From contig JACTVC010000054.1 in the NCBI GenBank assembly GCA_018417955.1, positions 79,096 through 143,095 on the forward strand: a stretch of 64,000 nucleotides of DNA, in the 5' to 3' direction. The notes below the pieces were generated by a model. It made no database searches, was not told the origin of the DNA, and saw nothing but the letters and a program-made list of their open reading frames with translations. The position numbers were made by a program, and so were the translations under genes. Every line of letters starts with the position of its first letter. Within the stretch, counting starts at the first letter, position 1. Shown here in pieces: positions 42,960-54,172 of the stretch. This DNA is from Laccaria trichodermophora. Taxonomy: Eukaryota; Basidiomycota; Agaricomycetes; Agaricales; Hydnangiaceae.

Positions 42960-43800
42960 TTAGTTTAAACGCATCTTCTTCGCCTTTCGTCTATTCTGAT
43001 CCGCCCAAATCTTCTCTTGGTTCGCCTCCAAACGCTTCAGCACATGGTATTGATCATCGAACAGTTTAATCATTGTCTCGTGTGACATCTGGCAGTACCG
43101 ATAATCCCGAGTGGAGAAGGCGGCAACGAGGAGAGACCGGAGGAACAGCTTGAGCGGGTCAAAGTAAGGGTCCATTTTGTTGAAAATAGCATCGTCAAAG
43201 TCAGCAGTGACCCAACTTTGAGCGCAGCACATATCTCAAGCTTTGTTGAATCCCCCTGTAATCAACACATTCGAAGACAGAGGGGCTGCTCCGCGATAAG
43301 TCGTAATTCTTGTTGGACACGGAGAATGCGTGGGCCGTTGAAGATGGCCAGCACGTAGATCAAGGGGTAGAGGATGGACTCCAAGTCATGTTTCCCTTGG
43401 TAGCAATACGGCATTGGCAATGAGTCGTTCCCTGGGTTGGAGCAACATCAGTACCATCTTATGATACATTGAAAACAAACTTACCGCTATAGCTCACTCA
43501 TCACCTTTTTGCATAGGTCCTACTTCCACTTCACCATCCTCCGATGGGGTCGAATTTTAAACACGTCGATACAGTCCAGGTGCAAGTGGTCAAAATACAG
43601 TGGCTGAGCAGAACGGAAGCCTTGAGAGGGAACATGATCTTTGCGAGCCCTTCATATTCTTGCGAGTACTCTCGAGGGAGCTCTTTCAGCAGATTGGGAC
43701 CCATGTCTCGATAGACAATCTTTGGCGCCAGCTGTGACTTATAAGCACCATCGCGGCTCAATAAGCGAGTGGTGGATGTAGTTGGGAATCGTCAGAACTA
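42960..43800 (-). pseudogene. FunK1-type fungal protein kinase remnant
   Basis: The minus strand holds the C-terminal part of what looks like a Basidiomycota-expanded FunK1 kinase: KIVYRDMGPNLLKELP (about 43720), a KHDLESILYPLIYVLAIFNG-like segment (about 43400-43330) corresponding to the conserved HDLES motif, then DPYFDPLKLFLRSLLVAAFS and MIKLFDDQYHVLKRLEANQ, ending KKMRLN at 42960. These pieces lie in different frames with stops between them, and no N-lobe or catalytic loop is found in the window. Likely a decayed gene. Confidence 0.5.
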
Positions 43801-43867
43801 GTGCAAATCAAAGGACGATGCGGATGGAGCATTTGAGGGAAGGGTACTTTTGTGAGAGTAGACCTGG

Positions 43868-44344
43868 TCAAGCCAGTGAGAAAAACTCAAGCTTGGATCC
43901 ATAGACCCATGCCAATCTTCCAAAGATGCAAAGTGCGGCGGCGACCCGAGCTCGATATCGACATAGGTATCCGTCCATCTTAGTGGGGTTCAAATTCGCG
44001 GAACCAAATACTATTACATAACTACCCACATAGTCGCCCATCTTTTTTGACGCCATAAGCCGACACTTCATTGTTTTCCTTTCATCTGGCTTACTATGCA
44101 CATTCAGACCGTTCCCCGCTAATATGCTAGACCTTTAACTGAATGGCAGCATTCCTTTCACTGATATTGAATGGTACACCGTCTCCTCTGTGATCGCTGA
44201 CATGATGGGCAATCCTCCTATTTTTTATCGGGTGTATGATCCGTCCTAGACTCAGTACAAATCTAAATCTCCTCAGTCTTTTATGGCACTGCAATCGGAA
44301 TTGACAACCTGCTTCGACCACCATCATCACTACCAAGTACAAAA
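43868..44344 (+). repeat. upstream part of duplicated unit A
   Basis: This stretch aligns in pieces with 45390-45720 and 47726-48158, the regions before or around the other copies of the small membrane-protein gene. Shared blocks include CGATATCGACATAGGT, CATTCCTTTCGCTGATATTG-like and TCTCCTATTTTTTAT. It probably holds the promoter of the gene starting at 44345. Confidence 0.55.
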
Positions 44345-45069
44345 ATGGAGATGGAAACTATAGCAAGCAAACACAACAATTCATGGTCCTGGTTCAAGGT
44401 CCTCTTTGTCATATTACAATTTATCGTCAACCTCTTCTACATGGCTGCGGCTTTCCTGGTGGCTCCTTTCTACATCAATACCCTCCCGTCAAGGCATTTG
44501 GTCACAGCCATCTGGATGGCGTACCAGCCACTTTGCCATACAATCTGGATCTATTTCAGCCCACGATGCATACCACCGTTGTGCCGGACCTTTGTGGCGC
44601 ACACTATTTTATTTTGTTCTTGGGTTTGGACCATTGCTTTGGTCAAAGAACCATTAGGGCTCAATGGTAGGCAAGGTCATACAACTGAGATACCCCTTTT
44701 TCTAACAGACATTAGGCCCCGGCACTGTCATTGTGGGTGTTTCGGGATATGTTGGCATCATCGATCCTATGTTCCAAATTGTTCTCATAATGTCTGAGGT
44801 GAATCGGTGCTTGACGGAATGGTCAATCTTTCAGGTTGTGCACTCAAACCTGTCAGCTCGCTTCACTGGACAGGCATCTCTGCCAGGCTCCATGATAGAG
44901 AAGGACACTCTGCAGTTAGAAGGTGGCTTGTTGGATGTAGAGGGTTCTAAAATTCCCTCACCGTATCTAGTGAGTGGCGCTTTCCCTACCGCTGTGTTAG
45001 GCAATTAGCTGATGGAGCCCTTGGTTTACGCTGCAGTACAAATATTCACCGTCATTTTCGAAGGCTTGA
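44345..45069 (+). CDS. small multi-pass membrane protein, copy A (unknown function)
   Basis: ATG at 44345 (MEMETIASKHNNSWSWFKVL). Exon 1 ends ...EPLGLNG at a GTAGGC donor (44668). Exon 2 starts GPGTVIVGVSGYVG and ends PSPYL at a GTGAGT donor (about 44970). A CTGCAG acceptor gives a short last exon (YKYSPSFSKA, stop 45067-45069). If the second intron is not used, the frame stops at 45006-45008. There are four hydrophobic segments: FVILQFIVNLFYMAAAFLVA, LVTAIWMAYQPLCHTIWIYF, HTILFCSWVWTIALV and VIVGVSGYVGIIDPMFQIV, then a polar Leu/Glu-rich tail. I do not recognise the family. A diverged paralogue lies at 48159 and a broken one at 47538, so the gene has been duplicated locally. Confidence 0.65.
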
Positions 45070-45880
45070 TCAGGAATATGGACCTGCTTTCATTATCATT
45101 TGTACTTCTTACTAGTCTACTTATCATTGTATCTAATTGCATTCTGCTGATGTTGGCTTCCAGGCCTAGTAAATGTTGAACAGGTAGGGTCGCCGTTCTC
45201 CATTGTTTCTTTCTGAATCATAACCTGGTTGCCGCCATCTTTATGAGGCGAAATATATTTGGTGGCAGATGGGCATCTTCAGCTTTGCGGAGGTATAACT
45301 TGGCTTGTACAGCATTAAAACGAAATCATTGATCAAGAAAAACTAACGGGCAAATGGTGTCTTTGCAGATACGACCAGGATCTCGGAATCATGAGCAATC
45401 TTCAAAAGATGGAAAGTGGGGCAGCAACGTGAGCTTGATATCGACATAGGTGCCGGTGAACATTCAAGTTCGCGGGACCAAACACCCAGCAAATGCCTCC
45501 GGCAGCTTCCGCGCTGTTCATCGACAATACTACCCAATTACTAATAGGCTTGTCCCATGCTAGGCATCATTCCTTTCGCTAGTATCGAATGGTTTTGTCT
45601 ATGACATTTAATCGTTTCAATTTCTTCTTCTTCGCGACTCATGGAGACCATGAATTGATATCTCTAAGATGCCCATGACAGTGTACCCTTCGGTTCGGAC
45701 CCCACACGTGAACCTAGACTAATAAAAAGCGTTGGCAGGAGCGATTTCAAATTTCAAACGTTCACGTTCGATCTTCACAATTCAACGTTCAACCTAGCCC
45801 AGTCCTAGCTGGGGGGATGTGGAGGCCTTTAAGGTGTTTCTCACAGCATGCTCACTCGTCTCACAGCTTAACAGCATATC
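45070..45880. repeat. 3' and upstream parts of the duplicated units
   Basis: 45070-45300 aligns with 48943-49170 (shared ACAGGTAGGGTCGCCGTTCT and GATGGGCATC). 45390-45730 aligns with the sequence before 44345 and before 48159 (shared CTTGTGCCATGCTAG-like and GCCCATGACAGTGT). No intact gene is present. It documents a second duplication unit whose coding part is missing. Confidence 0.6.
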
Positions 45881-46490
45881 AATGCGTTGAATGGGTCTTA
45901 CAAGGTGGCGTTTTTGCCCTGGGTTACGCTGTATGGCGTTGAAGCACCTCAGCCTGTCGGGAACTTTGCCACGACTGTCAGCGCTGGTAAGTACGGTGCT
46001 TGGAGCTTCGCCCGTAGGCGTCGCAAATGATGGCGCGACGGTCTACGTTGTAACTGAAGTTCAAAGTTTCACCCAAACTACCCAAACCGTTCTGAGCACG
46101 CCCACTACCATCACCTGTGAGTCTTTTTGTGTCATCGTCTTTCCCTTCGATTCTCAAGCCAAGGCGGACTCCACGAAAGTAGAACAGGACATTGCAGTCA
46201 CGTTCTCTGGAGTAGTGGGTGTTGGACGCGCCTCGTGTTTACTCGATGGAGAGGGCGGTGGGCAGTGTGGTGCAGAGATCATTGCGGATTTGCTGGCGTC
46301 AACAACCCTATGACGGTGCTTAGCACGAGGTACACAGGCAAGGCACAACCGTTCTTCACCCTCAACAACGTCCAAACACAGGGTCTGTCGTCCTTGGGTG
46401 ACTGGAGTTTCTCCGTCCCATCCCCAACGAGCCAGACAACGCCTCGAGCCACAAATTCACCTGGTTTCTATTTCAGGCCTCAGGCAATGT
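45874..46490 (+). pseudogene. fragment of a secreted or surface protein gene
   Basis: Exons with good splice signals read NALNGSYKVAFLPWVTLYGV (donor GTAAGT at 45988), GVANDGATVYVVTEVQSFTQ (donor GTGAGT at 46117), then ADSTKVEQDIAVTFSGVVGV. After this the expected continuation (RYTGKAQPFFTLNNVQTQG) is in another frame. No signal peptide precedes the first exon. The Thr/Ser-rich, low-Cys composition resembles a common family of secreted basidiomycete proteins of unknown role. The frameshift near 46310 and the missing N-terminus suggest a pseudogene. Confidence 0.45.
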
Positions 46491-47066
46491 GATTTTTATT
46501 TGGACGTTCTACGTGTTGTACGCCTTGTTTTGATGGATAGGGTCATGCCACTCGAACTGCCTCATGGCAGTGATTGAACCCACCATTAGGCGGAGATTTT
46601 CAGATGCCTTCCTCTCTCAAAATCGTTCATTTTCAATGAACCCCTGACCTGCTTTCAGAAGATGCCTTCCTCGACGTTACTGACCTCCGGACCTTCTAAA
46701 GTCCAGGCACCTTCAATCTCTTGATCATGGACGCCAGTTGCCCTTCGTCGCAGTTGCGTTACTATACGACGTCAAAATCTTCTCCACTTCCTGGGCTGAT
46801 CTTTCGACTCTTACCTAGGGTCCATAGTCAGAGTCGGACAGTTTTATAGTTGAGTGCGTGGACGACTTGGAGTAGCGTGGAGTGGCTGATATCTACCTCA
46901 GAAGATTCAGCCCTTACGTTATTCCTTAATCACAATCGACCACGCCTTTAACACGATAATATGTGAGCTCCGCCTGCTTGTCATCATTTATTGGGAGCGT
47001 TCTCAACGTCCAAAGAGTTCATCAGCCTGACTGTTATCTAATCTAAGAGGGTGCATTCCGAGACAA
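46491..47066. other. intergenic stretch without supported gene
   Basis: No domain or consistent frame was recognised between the secreted-protein fragment and the next coding-like stretch. Confidence 0.4.
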
Positions 47067-47537
47067 ATGTCTTGTAACAGTGACATTATTGAATGCTCCC
47101 TCCAAAATGGCCAGAAGATTGCAAAATCTCCTTCCAGCTCAGCGACGAGTGCGCCCATCCGAGCGGTCAAGATTGTCCGCCACTTCTGCAGGGGCCATTT
47201 CTTAGATGCGATGAATGAAGGTGACGAGGAACTGCACCAGCTCGCAGATGCGCTATTCGACAAGTTCGGCGTCATCAAGCCTTGGCTAGTCAGTGAAGGG
47301 TACCGTCGCGGCACAGGATCATGGGGATACGAGCTTGACAGTGGTGTCAACAGGTGTTTGCACCCACGACCGGTTAATGCTTCGCTTTCCAGTTCCCTGG
47401 TCAATTCCTCCAGCAAGACCTGTACGCTTGGGATACATTGGCTTACAACATTGTCAACAGCGCTTCTCGTGCATACTCTGAGGCCCTATCGGCCGTGACT
47501 CTGGCCAACGCAACGGATACCTACCAAGAGATCACTA
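47067..47537 (+). pseudogene. unrecognised coding fragment
   Basis: A plus-strand stretch reads like exons (MNEGDEELHQLADALFDKFG at about 47212, then FPGQFLQQDLYAWDTLAYNI and ALSAVTLANATDTYQEITTG at about 47395-47535), but these lie in different frames with no convincing intron. The last piece runs straight into the duplicated membrane-protein fragment at 47538, marking a duplication breakpoint. Family not recognised. Confidence 0.3.
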
Positions 47538-47730
47538 CTGGCATCATCGATCCTATGTTCCAAATTGTTCTCATAATGTCTGAGGTGAATCGGTGCTTGA
47601 CGGAATAGTCAGTCCTTCAGGTTGTGCACTCAAACCTGCCAGCTCGCTTCACTGGACAGGCATCTCTGCCAGGCTCCGCGATGGAGAAGGGCACTCTGGA
47701 GTTAGGTGGCTTGTTGGATGTTTAGGTCAC
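47538..47730 (+). pseudogene. partial third copy of the small membrane-protein gene
   Basis: Nearly identical to 44752-44945 (exon 2 of copy A): it encodes GIIDPMFQIVLIMSEVNRCL and then has TAG where copy A has TGG (about 47607), followed by the SARFTGQASLPGS segment. It starts abruptly at GGCATCATCGATCC, has no first exon, and is closer in sequence to copy A than to copy B, so it is the youngest duplicate. Confidence 0.75.
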
Positions 47731-48158
47731 CTGTCCATCTTAATCACGGGGTTCGAATTTGCGGAAATATCTACAACTTTGATACAACTTCCACGCTGTT
47801 CAATGTGTTCATCGACATTACTACCTTTCGCTCAGGCTTGTGCCATGCTAGACCTTCCCTGAACGTCAAGGACTGACATTCCTTTCGCTGATATTGAATG
47901 GCTTTGTCTATGCTTTCAAATGGCTTCGATTTCTTCGCTTCGTGACTCGTGGGGACCTTAAACAATATCTCTACGATGCCCATGACAGTGTCCCTTTGAT
48001 AACATGGACGACGCGAGTGACGCCTAGCTATAACGCTGAGTCAGACCCCAATCTCTTTCTGTGATCGGGATGAGCCCGTGGCTGACATTTCTCCTATTTT
48101 TTATTCCAACCTAGACCCAGTCGAAGTCGAAATATTCTCAGTCTTTTAAGGCGCTGCA

Positions 48159-48942
48159 ATGGGATCGACGACCTCCGGGGATTGCTTCACCAACCATTGT
48201 CACTACCAGATGGAAACCATAGCAAGCACTCGCAAAAACCAGTGGCCCGGGTTCAAGGTGGTCTCTGCTGTACTGTTACGCGTTCTCATATCCATAATCT
48301 ACCTGGCCACGACTTTCCTGTTGGCTCCTATCTTCATCGAGCGCCTCCCGTCACCTTGGAGGACTTTAGTCGCGGTGGTATGGACTTTCTGCCTGCCGTT
48401 CTGCCTCGTAGGCTGGCTCTTTTTCATTCCATCAGACATGTCGCCATCGTCCCCGGCCGCCGTGGCACTATTGTTTTCCTTCGTCTCCTGGGTTTGGTCC
48501 GTCGCCCTGATATCAGATACATTCGGGCTCAATGGTAAGCGAAATCATATAATCGAGACCTCCTTTTTTTGATGAGGCTCGTGCAGGCCCTGTCACGGTT
48601 GTCGTGGGCATCATAGTTGTCGTCATGTTCGACTATTGGTTCCGAGGAGTTTTGGAGATGAGTGGGGTGGATCGGTACTTGATTGAATGGTCAATTCTCC
48701 AGGTTATGTGGAAGATTGTGGAGCCAGCTGTGGGGAACCTACCAGCTCGCTTCACTTTACGGGCATCTCCACCAAGCTCCGCGGCGGAAGAGGACGCTCC
48801 GGAGTTAGAACTAGGTTTGCTGGGTGTAGAGGTCTGTAAAATTCCCCCACCGTATTCAGTGAGTGGCGCTTTCCCTACCGCTATGTTGAGCAGTTAGCTG
48901 ATGGATTGTGCGCTGCAGTACGATTATTCACTCATACCTTGA
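48159..48942 (+). CDS. small multi-pass membrane protein, copy B (unknown function)
   Basis: ATG at 48159 (MGSTTSGDCFTNHCHYQMET). It shares METIAS...FKV and the four hydrophobic segments with copy A: VLLRVLISIIYLATTFLLAP, LVAVVWTFCLPFCLVGWLFF, ALLFSFVSWVWSVALIS and VTVVVGIIVVVMFDYWF. The exon 1/2 junction is at the same place (GLNG/GPVT). A second GTGAGT/CTGCAG intron gives the short end YDYSLIP with stop 48940-48942, and otherwise the frame stops at 48895-48897. The acidic tail EEDAPELELGLLGVEVCK is conserved. Both copies keep open frames after marked divergence, which argues that they are expressed proteins. Function unknown. Confidence 0.65.
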
Positions 48943-49229
48943 AGGCTTCCGAGTAATCTCTCAGGAATATGGACCTGTTTTCATATCATTTGTACTTATT
49001 AATTTATCCTTATATCTATTTGCCTTCTGCTGGTGTTGGCTTCCAGGTCTGGTGAAGGTCGAACAGGTAGGGTCGCCGTTCTCCATTGCTTATTTTTGAA
49101 TCACAACCTGGTTGCCGGCAGGCGAGATAAATTTGGTGGCGGATGGGCATCCTCAGCTTTGCGGATAACAGCATTTAAAAGGAAAATATTCATGACGACT
49201 AACGAGAAAATGGTGTCTTCGTAAAGACG

Positions 49230-49610
49230 TTTACTTGGATTGCATGCCAGTCAACAAGAGGGAGGTTGAGGGGCATGCTGTCTGGTCTGACTTGTATAGA
49301 CAGAGAGGAATTGGTCAAATAACATCTGACAAACTGATGAGGCCGCAACGATTTGTTCAAATGTCACAGACGACGATAGCTCTAAAGGTCGTCCTGTAAA
49401 GCCATCTCGAAAAGGTGATGTCACTGAGGGACAGTGTACAGCAACGGCTGCCAAAACAGGGGGCTCGAGATCGTTTCCTCAAGACTCAGCCAAACGGGCT
49501 GGATGGGCATGAAAGCAAAACTACAAGTATATTCCTGACAATTACTGCTTTTGTTAAACGTCAGGATCTCGAGTAATCTACCAAGACACAACAAACGCTC
49601 ACAAGAAAGA
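49230..49610. other. short intergenic region
   Basis: 3' flanks of copy B and PEX13. Nothing else recognised. Confidence 0.4.
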
Positions 49611-50807
49611 CTACGCCGCCGTCTTTTCCTTCTTCTCCAGAACCTCGACCCACTTTCTCGGGAACCACCCCTCCCTACCTTCCCTCGTCCGACCCTTCCA
49701 CCACTCCCCATCCACGTCCAACCTAGGATCAACCTCCGCACCCGTCCTCGGGTCAAGTTTACCCATAATCGCCACAACCTCGTTCTCCTTGAGCGCGAGC
49801 TCCGTCTGATTCGATGGTGCGAAGGGGTATAGCGCGCGTGCGAATGTGAGTGATGATGGATCGAGCGGGGGTAGTGCTTGGCCCGGGAGCAAGCCCCCGT
49901 TTTGCGCTCGTGCGCGTTCGGAGAGGATTTTGACGAGTTTGTGCATGGCGTATGGGATCCCGAATATGGCGAGGAGGAAGATGATGAGGGGCTTTTTGCT
50001 TGGTTTTGGGTGTTGAGGGCCGGGAAGGGGGCCTTGGACGGGTCGTCCGTTTATGAATTCCCGGAAATCGTGGTGGTTGATGCCGCTGTTGAGAGATGGA
50101 CTTGAACGACCGGTAAGGGTGTCCTTCATCCACCGAAGGAGGCCGAACAACCCCAAGACGCTCCCTAGTGCATTGCGCAGCTGTCCGAATTGGTCGATAA
50201 CCCCGACCATGGCGAAGAAGGACGAATGGGTCGCCATGAATGTGGATTCGAGCATCTGAGCGACTCCAGAGAAGGTTTGCACAATGGAATGGATGAGGGC
50301 AAAGGTGTGTTGGGTTGTGGATTCGAGGGTTTGGGTGAGGGAGGGTTGGCCGTCGGGGCCTAGGGGCAGACCGTTGGGTCCTATCATGCCGCCGCCCATG
50401 CCCATTCCTCCCATTCCGTACCCTCCATAGCCCATGCTACCCATGCCCCCGTATGACCCCATGCCCCCGTATGAGCCTATGCCGCCGTACCCACCATAAG
50501 TGCCCATGCCGCCGTAGCTGCCGTACGTGGAAGCACCCATTCCACCGTATGATCCGAGGCCCCCGTAGCCCGCAGTTCCGTATGTCGTTCCGAGTCGTGA
50601 GTAGGGTGATGCGCCGTACGCAGAGTAGGGGGTTGTCATCTGTGATTGTGGGGATGTAAAAGATGCAGGTCGATCGGGAACGGCCGATTGGGTTGATGTT
50701 GTTACAGGCTGGGCTGGGGTTGAGGTAGAAGCTGGCGAGGGCGATGGAGATGGCAGTGAGCCATTCAGTGAGCCATTTCTTTCCCAAGGTTTTGGAGGCG
50801 AAGCCAT
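49611..50807 (-). CDS. PEX13: peroxin 13 (peroxisomal import docking protein)
   Basis: Integral peroxisomal membrane protein that docks the PTS receptors with Pex14. Single-exon frame of 398 residues from ATG 50807 (MASPPKPWERNGSLNGSLPS). The N-terminus is Ser/Pro-rich, followed by a Gly/Tyr/Met-rich region of GSYGGMG-type repeats (about residues 75-145). The conserved Pex13 core contains STFMATHSSFFAMVGVIDQF and LGSVLGLFGLLRWMKDTL. A membrane helix KPLIIFLLAIFGIPYAMHKL lies near residue 280. A C-terminal SH3 domain (FARALYPFAP, GEWWKGR, REGWFPRKWVEVL) completes it. All hallmarks are present and the length is normal. It shares a 97-bp divergent intergenic region with the eIF3 gene. Confidence 0.95.
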   Translation of the reverse strand: MASPPKPWERNGSLNGSLPSPSPSPASTSTPAQPVTTSTQSAVPDRPASFTSPQSQMTTPYSAYGASPYSRLGTTYGTAGYGGLGSYGGMGASTYGSYGGMGTYGGYGGIGSYGGMGSYGGMGSMGYGGYGMGGMGMGGGMIGPNGLPLGPDGQPSLTQTLESTTQHTFALIHSIVQTFSGVAQMLESTFMATHSSFFAMVGVIDQFGQLRNALGSVLGLFGLLRWMKDTLTGRSSPSLNSGINHHDFREFINGRPVQGPLPGPQHPKPSKKPLIIFLLAIFGIPYAMHKLVKILSERARAQNGGLLPGQALPPLDPSSLTFARALYPFAPSNQTELALKENEVVAIMGKLDPRTGAEVDPRLDVDGEWWKGRTREGREGWFPRKWVEVLEKKEKTAA

Positions 50808-50904
50808 GGTTGTGATAGTTAGTAAGGAGAGAGAGGAAATAACACAACCGGCAATTGCCGAATAAACTCAAAACTTCCTCTTGCCATAATACACTCACAC
50901 CAAA
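50808..50904. promoter_or_regulatory. 97-bp divergent promoter between PEX13 and eIF3 subunit L
   Basis: Only 97 bases separate the two start codons. It contains CCGGCAATTGCCGAAT, with an inverted repeat CGGCAATTGCCG (12 bp, perfect) near its middle (about 50847-50858), a candidate protein-binding site. Transcript leaders must overlap or be very short. Confidence 0.55.
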
Positions 50905-53323
50905 ATGGCTCAACAGCGAATGGCAATCTGGGCTGCAGAGGCTGATCTTGACGAGGATGTTGATCTTTCGCTGGCTATTGGAAACTATGGTCAGAACGAC
51001 CACTACGAGGACTGTGTGTGGATCTGCAACTTTCATACTTTTGTTGACGTTGATATCGTCTCCTTGCAGCACCTATCCCACAACCTCAAATCGATGAATC
51101 CACCCTCATAGCTATGCAGCAGCACATGGCACAGCAGGCCGCCTTTTCCCAGATTCCTGATGTCGTCAAAGGGGTGCGTTCACCCCCCATTTCTTCGTAT
51201 TCGCATCTGATCGGTTCAACAAGTTTATCGTTCACTTCCACCAAGCTGTTCTGGAAAATAACCTTGCAGAGATTACTGTCGCATATGAGAGCGGATGGAA
51301 CAAATATACTGAAAAATTCTACTCGAGAACGGAATGGCCAGAGGCAGAGTTGATTGCTCCCCTCGTCAATGACGGTAGGGTCTCGATTCTATGTTGAAGC
51401 ATGAGAAAAACCACTTACAAATTTTAGATCCCATATTCCTTATCCTCTACCGCGAACTCTACTACCGCCACGTTTACTCACGCCTCCAACCCAACATCGA
51501 CGATCGCTTCCATTCATACGAAAACAGCTGCGAGCTCTTCAACTACCTCTTAAGTCCGTATACGTCTTTGCCCACTTCGTCTCGGTCTCACCTGCCTTTT
51601 CAGATTCCGAGGGCCCAGTTCAACTTGAATTGCCTGAACAATGGCTTTGGGATATCATTGACGAGTTTATTTACCAATATCAAGTCTTTTGCACCTGGCG
51701 CTCAAAAGTCAAGTCAAAAACAGACGACGAACTCCAGATGTTGGCAGAGGGTGGCCCAGTCAGTATCCTTTCCATACTTCCTGCATATCGCTCACCTATG
51801 AACATAGGTCTGGAGCTCTTACAGCGTCCTCAACGTTCTATACTCTCTCATGCAGAAATCCAAAATTAATGAGTATATCGTTGCACAAAGAGAGGGGAAA
51901 TCCCCAGAAGAAATCGCGTCAGTCCTTCTCCCTCCTTTCATTCAAACTTTTTACCTGATTTCGTTGATAGCGAGATCGTTGGCGAGTACGGCCAACGACC
52001 GTTATACCGGATGTTGGGTTATTTCAGCATCATTGGTCTTCTCCGCGTGCATGTCCTCCTTGGAGACTATACCCTGGCACTGAAAGTCATGGAGAACGTT
52101 GAACTCAACCAAAAGGTGCCCATCATCATCGTCCCTCCTTGTATAAATAATCACCCTGACCGATTGATATGATAGTCACCTTTCACCCGTGTGACAGCTT
52201 GCCATGTCGCCACATACTACTACGTTGGATTCTGCTACATCATGCTCCGCCGTTACCCCGATGCCATTCGCACATACGTGACGATTTTGAACTTCATCAT
52301 GCGTATGCGACAATACCATACCAGGAGTTACCAGTACGATCAGGTATGCCTTTTTGATTTCAATTTGGATTTGGAGAGATGTTCATCTCATGAATAGATC
52401 AGCAAGACTGCTGATAGGATGTATGCGTTGTTCGCTGTATGCCATGCCCTTTCGCCCAGCAGGTTAGATGACAACATTGCCAATACAGCCAAGGAACGGT
52501 ATGGGGAACAATATGCGAAAATGATACGTGGAGGGTAGGCACTTTTGTCTTCTTCATTCCTCTTATTCACTAAAGCTGGCTGACCTGCTATTTAGCGAGG
52601 AAGCTCTCCCCGCATACGAAGAACTCTTCCTCTACGCATGCCCAAAGTTCATCACTGCAAACCCACCGCCGTACGACAACCCGATCGCAATGAACGCCCT
52701 CCTTTCTCCGACCTCCCCCCTCGAATCCCCAACGTCCGCCCAGCCCTCCTCGACAGACGCAACCCACCGCCACCTAAGCCTCTTCCTCGCAGACGTCGCG
52801 GCGCAGTCGCCCGTACCGACGCTGAGGAGCTTCTTGAAGCTGTACACGAGCCTGGGGGCAAAGAAGCTCGCGAATTTCTTGGATGCGGACGAGGAGGAGA
52901 TGGTGCAGGAGATGATGGTTGTTAAGCAGGCTAGTAGGAGTGTGAGCCGCGCTGGGACGGAGGGGACGGGGTTGTTGGATGGGCAGACGATTACGACGAG
53001 TGATTTGAATTTCGTCATTGATGAGGTACGCTTTCTTTCTCCCCTTCCCTTCCCCTCTTACGGCCTTTTCTAATGGTATTTGATAACAGAACATGGTGCA
53101 TATCGTTGAATCAACGGTGGGCAGACGGTATGCGGGGTGGTTCATTAAGAATACGGAAAGGACGCAGAAGATCTTTGATGATCTCCGGAGCATGCCTCTG
53201 CCAACTCCGCCAAAGTCTGCTGTGGCTGCTGCGCAGACTGCTCATGCGGCGGGCACGGATAACCAGAAAGGGACGAGGACAGGTGGTCAGAAGGTTGCTT
53301 GGGGTGGTGTCAAGGTTGCTTGA
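50905..53323 (+). CDS. EIF3L: translation initiation factor eIF3 subunit L
   Basis: A PCI-domain subunit of the eIF3 complex that helps load mRNA and initiator tRNA on the 40S subunit. ATG at 50905 ([20 protein letters not shown]), stop TGA 53321-53323 after AWGGVKVA. About nine short introns. Recognised segments in order: [157 protein letters not shown] and the PCI end [21 protein letters not shown] Ser/Pro-rich insertion (about 52690-52770) is unlike the animal protein. No lesions. Confidence 0.95.
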
Positions 53324-54172
53324 TTGGACCGTTCATGTTTAAGATCTTTGTGCAATGCTACTTGCTATGAACATTGCTTCATTGTGTTGTGTTCTATGAG
53401 AACTGGGCAAAGGGACTGCATGTCTGGCGGGTTGCTGCCTCTTCGTCTCCGACAGTACGAGAGCCATACGATTGCATTAAGACATAAGATAATGAATAAA
53501 GCCATACAAGGTGTACAAGTAAGGATGGGATGAACTCAAAAAAAGTTGCGAAGCTAGGGGACGACTCGCGAGTCCTGTTAAAAAAAACGAATGTGAGATG
53601 ACTGAACATTAGCCATCATTATAGGACGGACTCGGGTCTTGATAAATAGGGGAATGGAAAAAGGGTCAATGGTCCGCCAGACGGATGAGATAGAAAAACG
53701 AAACAGTGAATATGCAGCAAAACGAAGGTTACGATAACATAGACGACGACAGTAAAATGACGGTGGGTACGAGGATGTGCGAGTGGTGTTGTCTATTAGC
53801 GAGGAAGGGAGGGTAAAGAGGGCATAGGAATAAAAAGACGAATATAGATAGATACCAACGGGGGGCAACGAAGGGGTAGAGCAGTCGATTAGAGGTCTTT
53901 TAACCTCCTTGTCGAATTTGTCCGATATTGTGTTTTGTTGTGAACCATGTTACAATAGTAGACCTCCATTTTGGCCACTAGGTGAACTGTTTGGGCAGGC
54001 CGGTGGAACATCTGCAGGATCGGTGTCAGACTTGATTCATGCGGTGAAATACGATGCTATACTTCGTGATCTCCCTCTCAGACCCCACGTCGGCTCAATT
54101 ATATTAGGGAACTCCAACCCCTCAGCTACATTTCCCCCATGACCGCTGTGGAGACCTCAAACCGCCAGCTCA
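53324..54172. other. convergent 3' flanks of eIF3L and Spg1 genes
   Basis: About 850 bp with no supported gene. Short open frames only. Confidence 0.5.

Noticed and set aside
52632..53018. Minus-strand and alternate-frame ORFs within the eIF3L gene
   Set aside because: They are shadows of the coding exon, which matches eIF3L in the plus frame.
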